Shown here: positions 41,957-56,452 of the stretch, one piece after another
Layout: each line of letters starts with the position of its first letter
Numbering within the stretch: the first letter of the stretch is position 1
NCBI GenBank assembly: GCA_943735955.1
Contig: OX030955.1
Coordinates: 5,976,269 to 6,040,268, forward strand
Reading direction: 5' to 3'
Length of the DNA stretch: 64,000 nucleotides
Origin: Piscicola geometra
Lineage: Eukaryota; Annelida; Clitellata; Hirudinida; Piscicolidae
Notes under the pieces: generated by a model
The model's database searches: none
What the model saw: the letters and a program-made list of their open reading frames with translations, nothing else
Told to the model about the DNA's origin: nothing
Position numbers and translations under genes: made by a program

Positions 41957-42579
41957 GTGAAACAGAACCAATATTAATAACGAAATCTTAGCAATAACTA
42001 CTGAATTAGTCTGAATATGTTTATTCAAATAAATCTATACAGTTTTTATTTAGTTAAAAAGTACTTAAAAGGAATTTTGAATTTATATGAATCAAACTTT
42101 CTGATGTAAACATTAAGTGAAAGGCGTCACCCAAATTGACTTTACCCCCGCATTGAAGCCTTCATGAGCATGTAAACATTGCACGATCGTGCACAACCAC
42201 CTGTTTACCTTGATTTTGTGAATAATAGTGCGTGCATGCATAAGTGTTCGAACGAAGAAAGTCCCTACTGATCGATCCTTGCCATTTAGACTTCATTCTA
42301 GGTCGCCTGTGATCATATACATGGCCATATAAGAGTGTGTACCTCAATTAAAACTATCCGATAATAGGCATGATCAGTAAGGCATTAGGTTTAACGGAGA
42401 CATCAGAGAAAATTAAGTTATGATTAAAAAACGACTAAAGGTTATGGAGAGCTTAAATAGGAGCTTCCAAATCAAAAACGACGATTTCATAAATGGTATT
42501 TACCGCTTTTGAAAGAGGATGTAATAACTTCGCTACTCTAGTGAACTTTTCTACTTCCTAAACACCCCTCCCATCAGAA

Positions 42580-45174
42580 ATGATCTCCAAAACACAAACA
42601 ATCTTCTGGATCACACTCGTCCTAACCATCTTGACCCTGGCCTGTGTTGCCATATCCTTCAATATTACAACTGAGCTATCTCCGACCCAAGCTTTTCCTC
42701 TGCCCTACTCCAACGTGCTAGACTACTTGTTCAGCCACGTGAGCAAAGAGAACATAAGAAACCATCTTTATACCTTCACCGAAGTTCTGGGCTGGAAGGT
42801 GGCTGGCACCCAAGCCGAACACCATGCCGCTGATTACATCAAGAAATACTTCCAAAGCGTCGGTCTGAAAGGCGTCAAGGTTTTATTTGAAATGTTTAAA
42901 TCAAATCGATAATATAAAACATTTAAATCTTGTTAACGAATGACGTACTAAGTGAGAAACCCCACTTTTGAGACACTTCCAGCTAGTGCCTTACCAAGTG
43001 CTCTTTTCGTACCCTGACCCCGAACACATCAACACTCTTCAAATCATCGACACCGACGACAAAGTAGTCTTCCAAGCGCATCAGTTCGAAGACTTGAGTT
43101 TACCCTTCGTCAAGAACCAGTCGTCCTACTCACACCACCTCCGCTCCCTCTTCCTGGCGTACTCCGGCTCTGGCGATATACAAGTGATCATTTACGCTTT
43201 TTGATCGCTTTACGAAAGACATCACGCTGTGATTCACTCTTGGAGATAATTTTAATATTTCATTTTTTAGAAAATATGATATTCCACTTATTAATTTCAT
43301 CTTCATCTAAATTAAACGTTTTTATAATACTAACAGAGGTTCAAAGATGAAATAAATTGAAAGCATAAACAAATCATGAATAAACATTAAATTTATTTCG
43401 ACAGGGCCCACTTTTTTACGTGGCTTACGCTCGTAATGAGGACTTCGAAGCGGTTAAAGACAAAGTTGGACCGTTGGTTGTTTGTTTTTGCAGGTACGGA
43501 AAAATCTCTAGGGCTTTGAAAGCTGAAAATGCCCAATCTTACGGCTGTGGTGGGCTGCTCATATACGCTGATCCAGACGAATTCAACAAAAGGGAAAACT
43601 CCATTTTCTATCCAGATTCAGAATATCTCCCAGGTTTAAAGAGAGTTTTTTTAAGATAAAAATTTGAAACTATAAAAACAAGAGTAATTATAAAAAAAAC
43701 AAAATACACAGCAAGTGGAGCCGAGAGAGGGTCCTTGAAGAACCAGGACCGTGGAGACTACCTGACTCCAGCCTACCCAGCCCTCCCCGAGGCCTACAGA
43801 CTGCATCTTAGAGACGCCAAACTGCTCACAATTCCTTGCCAAGTGATCAGACAAGACGACGCGTTTGCCATCTTCGAACTCATGGGTTGCACTCCGAAGG
43901 GTGTGTGTGAGAGTCGAGAATGCAAGTTACAAGCCCGTTTGTCGGTCAAGATGCAGAATATCATCAATGAGACGAACAACATCATTGGCTTCATTCCCGG
44001 CAAAGAAGAGCCTGACAGATATGTTCTCATCGGCAACCATTACGATTCATGGGGTCCAGGCTCCATTGACCCCAACATCGGGTCGGCAATAGTCTTGGAA
44101 CTGAGCAGAGTCCTGATGGCATTCCACAACGAGACAGGCTGGCAGCCCCGCAGGAGCATCGTTTTTTGTGAGTGGGGCGCTGAGGAGTTTGGAAGTCTGG
44201 GTTCGAGAGAGTTTGTCGAGCAGTTCTCTACGATCCTCGCTGATCGAGCTGTTGCCTACATTAACACTGATGTTGCAGTTTTGGGAAACTACTCAATAAA
44301 GTTCAAGGGTCAAGCCCTCTTGAAGTCTCTTATCTTCAACTCCACCAAGAGCGTCGAGGAGCCCTACAGAAACAGGGATGGCTCGCAAACAAGCCTCTAC
44401 GACACTTACTTGAGCCGCTTTCCAGATAAGAAAAGAAAAAACAAATGTCCAAAAGTCGATGAAGCGAACACTGGCAGTGACTACGTCCACTTCATCGGCT
44501 TGGCGGGAGTTCCTTGCCTCGACGTTCGCTACACCTACGACGAGTCCCTAGGTCTGAGCTTCTACCCCTTGTACCACTCCGCCTACGAGAACTTCCACGC
44601 CTTCGAGCACTTCATCGACCCAGGCTTCAAGTATTCTGAAGTAGTTACCAAGGTGATGGGAGACCTGGCTCTGAGGCTCGCTTCAGAAACGATCATCCCT
44701 TACTCAGTCGACGAGTATGTACAGCACGTCAATGAATGCGTTTCAGAAGTGATTGAAAAGATTAAAAATACCAAAGAACTTTTTTCGTCCGAAGAAATAA
44801 CAAAAATTGAATTTAAAACAAAACTGGAATCTATGTTTGACGCAGGAAAACAATTCATAGAAGAAATAAAAGAAGTGGACATGACAAATGATCTTGCGGT
44901 CAGAGCGTTGAACGATCGCATGATGCTGCTGGAAAAGGCATTTTTGTACAAGCACACGTTGGAGGGCAGGGAAAGTGTCAGAAACGCCTTGCACGCTCCT
45001 TCGGCCAGTGGAAAACAGGTTTGCTTGGCAGAAGTGAACACAATGCTAGATAAGTTCGAACATACCAAGACTGACAGAGTCAACGCCAAAGAAGAAATTC
45101 TCAAGGAATTGTCCAGAATACATTTTTTTCTTGACACGGCCATTTCAATAATGCACCCACAAGGTTTCCCTTGA
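42580..45174 (+). CDS. Glutamate carboxypeptidase II-like (M28) membrane peptidase
   Basis: Exons 42580-42879, 42983-43183, 43405-43633 and 43712-45174 join in phase to 730 residues, close to the 750 of human GCPII. It is a type II membrane protein: a short tail, one hydrophobic anchor (about residues 9-27), then an ectodomain with protease-associated, M28 peptidase and C-terminal dimerisation parts. The binuclear zinc site is complete: H353 (GNHYDSW), D363 (SIDPNIG), E401/E402 (WGAEEFG), D430 (INTDV) and H532 (YPLYHSAYE). The proposed general base Glu is therefore kept, and the enzyme should be active. By my alignment one arginine of the GCPII substrate patch (position 534) is Asp here (CLDVRY), and the Lys-Tyr that grips the C-terminal glutamate is Lys-Gln, so NAAG or folate specificity is doubtful. 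A donor-like tttgcaggtacgg inside exon 3 is not used, because reading through matches the family. Confidence 0.93.
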
Positions 45175-45450
45175 AGTGATCTATTCGATCTTTTCCTACG
45201 TTTTCATATATTTTCTTTTTTTATTATCATGATAAATCTGGTTCAAATTATTCTTGTCCTTGGGGGCCTGAATACAACTTTTCTTCACTCAAGGCGGCTC
45301 TGGTTTCGTCTTTTCAAAAGTGTACTTCTCATTTTTTGGGTCTTCTTGCTTTTCATAAACTAAAAACCTTTTTGTCTTTTACATGATTGAAGCTTAGATA
45401 GAGTCTTGAGTTAGTCGAGAATGCAATCTCAAAAAGATTCAAACAGTTTA
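45175..45450. other. Short convergent spacer
   Basis: Only about 276 bases separate the stop codons of the carboxypeptidase (+) and the C2orf69 homologue (-). Both 3' ends must fit or overlap here. A tttatt near 45218, read in reverse, could serve the minus gene. Confidence 0.55.
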
Positions 45451-45452
45451 TT
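45447..45452 (-). terminator. AATAAA overlapping the stop codon
   Basis: On the minus strand the TAA stop (45453-45451) runs into AATAAA. If used, the transcript would have almost no 3' UTR. Other hexamers further downstream are possible. Confidence 0.25.
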
Positions 45453-46657
45453 AAAATTCATTTAAAATACTGAAATGATTGAATAAGGAAGCAGGTTCAC
45501 TTTTAAAATGTAACTTATCGATCAAGTTGGCGTTTAAAGATCGAAGGTTGTGAACAAATTTTAAGTATTCTTTGCCGATCCAAGGTCTTCTCGGATCGTT
45601 AATTTGATAGGGCGTCACATGGCTTTCAAAGTGCACACCCAGATGCACAGGCGTCTGCAGGAGCGAGGGGGATGTGATCCAAGTGTCAGCTGAACCGGAA
45701 TGACCTCCATCCAGCCAGACCACCTTCTTCACCTGTCTCACGAAGCCATAAATGCTAGAGTTTTCATGCAATTTTGAGAGATCGTAAAGCAGTTGGTTCA
45801 AGACAACGCAGCCCTTGCTGAAGCCGACTAAATACAACGGCAGCTCACACAAATCATCAAAAGTCAAATTATTGTAGCTCGTATTGTTGAGGAGATGCTG
45901 AAATCCGTTGTGAAGTAAAGCTTTCAAGTGATGCCACGAGCGTTGAGAGGCTTTGCGCGTTGGAATTCCGTAAGAGGCGCTTTTCACGAAGTTATCATAG
46001 CAACTGTACGTATTATCAATCATTCTGCTCGGCTTGACCACCCAAACGTTACTGCCTGTATATTTTTTGTTGATAATTCGTGCAGTTTTTTCTAAACTCC
46101 ATTCTGAATAATCTGCATCCATATTTTCTGTATAATCCTAGAAAATTTTTATTTAGCTTGAGAATAAAAAATTGTTTTATGAATTGAAAATAAAATATCT
46201 GTTTTTTTACTTCATAATTTTATAAAAACCCTTATGCGCAAATCATGTTGAATACATTTTATAGGGAAACAGCACGATACACTTTTTTCATAACTATTTA
46301 TTTTTAGATGATAACGTAAAAAAAATTAAATTTAGAGAAAAAAAAATATTTCAGTTAAAACAAGCTTAAATTGGTTGCCCTCGTAAACGAGTTAAAGAGA
46401 TTATAACTTAGGATTCAAGTCATTTTTATTTCCATCTTTTCAAATGGAACTTTTTTACTAAGTGCATTCATTTCAAAGTGTAATTTTGTTTTTAATACAT
46501 TTAGGATGTTTTATTGAAAAAATTGAACAACCTGCATATCCCCACCAAAATATATAACGTTTAACGAATCATTAGAAAAAGTTTTATATAAAATTATTTC
46601 GTTTGTCTTTTCTGAATCTCCTTCAACTTTATGTAAGCGTAAAAGTAGTTCAGACAT
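45451..46657 (-). CDS. C2orf69: C2orf69 homologue (alpha/beta-hydrolase-like, mitochondrial family)
   Basis: Two exons on the minus strand, 46657-46532 and 46137-45451, join in phase to about 270 residues. Recognisable family blocks are VIYFGGDMQ across the intron, WSLEKTARII, NVWVVKPSRM, SCYDNFVKS, the nucleophile-elbow-like GFSKGCVVLNQLL, VVWLDGGHSGSADTWIT, HVTPYQINDP and the C-terminal NHFSILNEF. In humans the protein localises to mitochondria and its loss causes a multisystem disorder; a serine-hydrolase activity is suggested by the GxSxG-like site but not settled. The human protein is about 385 residues. The start chosen is the first in-frame ATG of exon 1; the frame stays open upstream to a possible acceptor, so a 5' exon carrying a targeting signal may be missing. 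Head-to-head with the kinase gene. Confidence 0.88.
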
Positions 46658-47152
46658 TAGGGAATGGAAAGTAAATTCCAGTTGTTGAAATCTAAACAAT
46701 TTAAAAGTAATCAATTTGGAATAAATAGTTTATTTAAAAAATTTTATAATTATAGATGTACAAATTTTTATAAAGTTCAAAGGTATACATTTACAAAATT
46801 ACTTAAAAAAAGATTAATTCAAATTTAAATGGCTATTTGACTAACCATCAAACATTGTATGTTTACTACAAAGTTTATAAACTACTAATTTAAATTTAAC
46901 AGTTTCTTTTATTTTTGAATTTCGATAATTTTGAATATAACGCTAGATTTTATTTTTTTTATAATGTTCAGAAAAATATAAATATAAACAAATATCCGAA
47001 AATAGTTTTACTGACCCGAAACACCAATTAATTTATGAAATTAATTTATAATAAACAATAATAAATAATAACTTTATATCATTTATTTATGAGAAGTAAA
47101 CTAAATAAAAACGGAATAAGTATAGGATAGTTAGGAAATCCACTCTTGTGGG
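46658..47152. promoter_or_regulatory. Divergent promoter region, C2orf69 / tau-tubulin kinase
   Basis: About 500 bases of AT-rich DNA lie between two start codons on opposite strands. It must contain both 5' UTRs and both core promoters. No CpG-rich island or clear motif can be picked out by eye. Confidence 0.45.
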
Positions 47153-52529
<5,377 letters not shown>

Positions 52530-52706
52530 CCTTGCTGTCTTGATACCTCTTCCAAAATAACAAACTCATCTTGATGAATTAATAACTTTCAAATTCTGCT
52601 GCTAATTTATATTTTGTTTGCTTATTCACTTGATCACAACAACCATCTCCACTGGACAGGTTCAAGTCGTCCAGGCCCCTCATCAGACTCCTCAACCTCA
52701 ACCCCT

Positions 52707-52893
52707 CCGTCTGACCCTCTCTATCCTCCTCATCATCTTCCTTCCTTCTGACCCTCTCTATCTTCCTCATCATCTTTCTTCCGTCTGACCCTCTCTTTCC
52801 TCCTCATCATCTTTCTTCCGTCTGACCCTCTCTATCCTCCTCATCATCTTTCTTCCTTCTGACCCTCTCTATCCTCCTCATCATCTTTTTTTC
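52707..52893 (+). repeat. About 37-bp tandem repeat, five copies
   Basis: Pyrimidine-rich units contain tctgaccctctctatcctcc followed by tcatcatctttcttcc. They start about 180 bases after the kinase stop codon and may be part of its 3' UTR. Confidence 0.85.
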
Positions 52894-53159
52894 CTTTCCA
52901 TTACCAAACCCACCATATATCATCTTCTCATCCTCCATCACTTATCATAACTAACCCACTTTCCATCATCCTTCATCACCCTCCCTCACTTGCCGAACCT
53001 CTTATCATCTATCCATTCTCCATCACCCTCCATCATCTAGCATCATCATCATCATCATCCACCATGGCTTCCTGCTGAAACTAGTCTCTAAAATCTTTCC
53101 ATGCAAGCCTTTAAGGGAGTTTACGCCACTGTATGATTGTCGGCCGTTGGACACCACTA

Positions 53160-53292
53160 TCCATGATTGTACACCACTGTACATGATTGTACACCACTGT
53201 ACATGATTGTACACCACTGTACATGATTGTACACCACTGTACACGATTGTACACCACTGTACACGATTGTACACCACTGTACACGATTGTAC
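53160..53292. repeat. 20-bp tandem repeat (acatgattgtacaccactgt)n
   Basis: Six to seven copies, with acac replacing acat in the last ones. Each unit contains tgtaca, so the array is partly self-complementary. A gtttacgccactgtatg block just upstream resembles the SINE tail at 20620. Confidence 0.9.
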
Positions 53293-54486
53293 ATTATTTT
53301 CTTGTGTGAGAGCTTAGGAATCTCCAAGGTGGCAGTGGCCTTGCGGATGGAGTGGTTTAGTTTGTAGACTTCCTTTTCCAACCTTTCAAATTATACTCAC
53401 ACATGTATCATCTACATCTCCTTAGTCAGCAGCTGCAAACATGTGTATTTTTTAGGAATTGTCAAATTATTAAATTGTAAATCAATTTTTGTACACCCGC
53501 TCACCTACTCACACATACAAACCCTACTACACCCAGAACCCATGTATTCCCCATCAGTTTGAACCGCATGAACACCTTATCAAACTTCTACCTCGTTTGT
53601 CGCTGCCAAATGTTATATTTTATAAGACCTGAAACGCGTACAGTATTGCTGCCCTTGTATTACTCATCACTGGCATCTAACTTATTGACATTTTTGCTGA
53701 AGATTCTTCTAGGAACTTCCATTCAAAGTCAGGCACGAACTCTACCAACCTTTACAACTTGTCGACAGCGCAACGCCTGTTGTTTGCCAGAATACTTTTA
53801 TTTACACAAGAATTTATTTTCATTTTATGGCGAATTTAATAAAACAAAGATATTTATTGGAATACAAAACTAGTGGAAGATTTGGTTGAAGAATGCAAAA
53901 TGGCCTATAAATCCACGGTGAAAGATCTGAATACGAAGGCCTCACTAATATCTCATAAATACTTACCGAATCGTCGTCAAACGTCGCCACACTTAATCAA
54001 GTAAGATCACGCACGATTTAACACACTTCAGTTGTATCACACATGCTTTAGCTGACAATTTCAAACAGGCGATCTGCACACAAACACGCAAAAATATATT
54101 CTAAGACTTGACCGTAAGGATGTGCAACTGAACGTAAACACGCACACAAATATATAAAAAGATAAACTAGATATAAGTAAAGAAGATAGAATAAATAGGA
54201 GAAAAGAAGCAGATGCTGGGCAACTCCGAAGGAAGAACATGTAGCCGGCAAACAACTTCACAAATCGTTGAAAATATTTATCAAAAGAAATGAAACGCAA
54301 ACAAAAAAATAGAAATCTAAAAGGTTAACAACTAAGGATTGCAACGGATCCTAAACTCAAACCAACATGCTCAGTGGGTCCCGGCCCGTTAATCGGGCAG
54401 CCGTTGCATGCCCTACCTAAATAGAAGCCAGAGATGCAAGTGTGGACGTTGGAATAAGACCATGAAATTTCATTGAGTCTAAGGTA

Positions 54487-54602
54487 GGTATATAGATGTT
54501 ACAGGCAATGTGTAGAATCAAGTAATTCATGGAATGACAGATTGAATCAGACAATCCATGGAATGCCTAATTCTACACAATGCCTGCAACACATATATAC
54601 TA
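54487..54602. repeat. Hairpin with 32-base inverted arms
   Basis: The arms gtatatagatgttacaggca... and, reversed, gtatatatgtgttgcaggca... match with about four differences and continue through tgtgtagaat. The loop of about 50 bases contains two direct copies of catggaatg. It may be a small non-autonomous element. Confidence 0.65.
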
Positions 54603-55025
54603 AAATATATACTTATGTGGAGACATATTATAAGTATTTATATACAATAGAATCCGATTGATAATGTCTTGTCCTGAAGGCGGTCGTTCAGAATGCAAGC
54701 AAGAAGGTTACATGTTTTGAAAGACCTCAGAGGATACTGATGATAAGGCTGTATGAATGGGTGGATGGATGAATGGAGGAATAAAGGATGGGTGAATTGG
54801 TGAATGGATGAATGGAAGAATAAGGGATGGGTGAATTGGTGAATCAAAAGAAATATAAATGTGAGAGCTTGGGCAATCAAAATAAAAGATGATTATTTGG
54901 TATTTATAAAAATACAAAAAAGAATAAAAATAGAACTAATGATTTAGAGAACGCACATTTATGAAGTGAGAAAGGCACTGTATATTGCTATTGTGGTGGT
55001 GTGTCGGTGGTAAGAGAAGGGTGGA

Positions 55026-55114
55026 TGGTGGTCTGGAGGGAGGATGATGGTGGTCTGGAGGGAGGATGATGGTGGTCTGGAGGGAGGATGATGGTGGTCT
55101 GGAGGGAGGATGAT
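55026..55114. repeat. 22-bp tandem repeat, four copies
   Basis: Purine-rich units ggtggtctggagggaggatg plus at, nearly identical, lie just past the last exon of the RIN-like gene and probably fall in its 3' UTR. Confidence 0.88.
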
Positions 55115-55168
55115 GGTGAAGAGTGATATGATCAAAAAATAGGAAGAGGCCTTGTTGGCAGACCAAGT

Positions 55169-56407
55169 TCAATTCCTGCTGACGACAAAGTAGCTGGTGT
55201 GGGCTTGTTGCTCGTGGACGAAAAGGTTGGGTTGACTGAGGGGTTGCAGAGGGGCGAGGGTGGAGGTGGAAAGTTTCCTGGCCAGCTTGTGCTTGATGCT
55301 GGTCAGGAAGGAGGTCTTGGAGGCTGGTGGAGCAGGCGTGCTCATGCGCTTGCGAGGATGCCGTGCCTGCAGCAGGAACTCAACGTTCGTGCTGTCGTCA
55401 AGTGTCTCTCTGTCTGTATGGTGATGAAGGAGTGGATAGAGATAGTGAGAATTGGAGAGAGGAGAGATTGAGAAGTGGAAAGAGGAGAGATTGAGAAGTG
55501 GAGAGAGTGAAGTGATAAGAGAGATGTGGTGGCTAACGATGAAGAGAATGCCGGATGCTGTAGCAGTGGTTTGGAGGCAGTTGCATTGAGTGCACCAGCA
55601 TGCAGCCTGTGGTGGTGGTGGTGGTGACTGTGATGAGGAAATGAATAAACTGCACCTTTATCATTATCAAAACCTATTTTTTAGTTACTAGTAGGTTGAC
55701 TGGCAAGCATTTTTCTGCTAGACTAAGCTAATCGTAGGTGAGCAATAAAACAACTAATTGCTGAGAATGTGTCAATTAGTTTTGAGAGTGTAATTCCTTT
55801 CTAAATGAAGATATTCTCAAGCAAGCAATGAAAAGATCGTCATCACAAACAGAGGTCTCTGGCAGTGGTCTTGTGTCTAAAGGGCAGGATTCTGCTGACC
55901 TCCTCACCCCTCTGCCCATCCCTATCTGCTGCCTCATCACCCTCCACCACTTCACCAGCAGCAGCACCTCTGTAGCAGACGTTGACACAAGTGCCTGAAG
56001 ACACAAGTTTCTCGAGCAGGTCTCCGAGGCCAGAACAACTGTCGTCGAAGCCACCATTGCTGCACCACGAACCTTTTTTGCCCTTTGGGGTGTCGTCAGC
56101 GGCAGTCTTCTTGCCACCAACACCACTACTACCAGCACAACCACCACTAGAACTATCACCACCAGCACCAGCAGCAGCTTCCATCGCCAACACCTCGTAC
56201 AGCAAGTGCACACCGGCGGCAAGGTGGTGCAGGGAGTAGACGCACTCAGGACTCGAACACAAGGTCCTGTTCGCCAGGAGGCCCATCATTTCAGCCTCGA
56301 CGCACTCCACCTCGCCTGCGCGCATCAGCAAGAGGCCCAAGCACACAATGACGCCTGTCGATGAAGGGGATAGAGTGAGTGGGAACAGGCTGTGATGATG
56401 ATGATGA

Positions 56408-56452
<45 letters not shown>

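Larger units (their letters stand above)
37801..42579. other. 4.8 kb AT-rich intergenic region, repeat-dense
   Basis: No exon is supported. It holds two (AATC)n repeat copies (38797 and 40876), a CA-rich tract (39685), a 17-bp tandem array with a reverse copy nearby (39914 and 39596), an AT-rich satellite (41085-41625) and a foldback-type element (41650-41956). The last 600 bases before 42580 should contain the promoter of the carboxypeptidase gene. Confidence 0.55.
52530..55168. other. Intergenic region with minisatellites between TTBK and the RIN-like gene
   Basis: This holds the 3' ends of two convergent genes. Distinct tandem arrays lie at 52707, 53160 and 55026, and a hairpin at 54487. 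Two coding-looking fragments were seen: a Lys/Glu-rich stretch on the minus strand at about 53280-53385 (KEVYKLNHSIRKATATLEIP) and an open frame on the plus strand at about 53842-54003 (KLVEDLVEECKMAYKSTV). Neither has a start or a partner exon, so no gene is called. Confidence 0.5.

Noticed and set aside
43470..43500. Donor-like gcaggtacgg within carboxypeptidase exon 3
   Set aside because: Reading through gives CRYGKISRALKAENAQ, which matches the family, so no intron is there.
55843..56222. Val-rich alternative minus-strand frame over RIN-like exon 11
   Set aside because: The other frame continues the VPS9-like sequence and joins exons 10 and 12 in phase.
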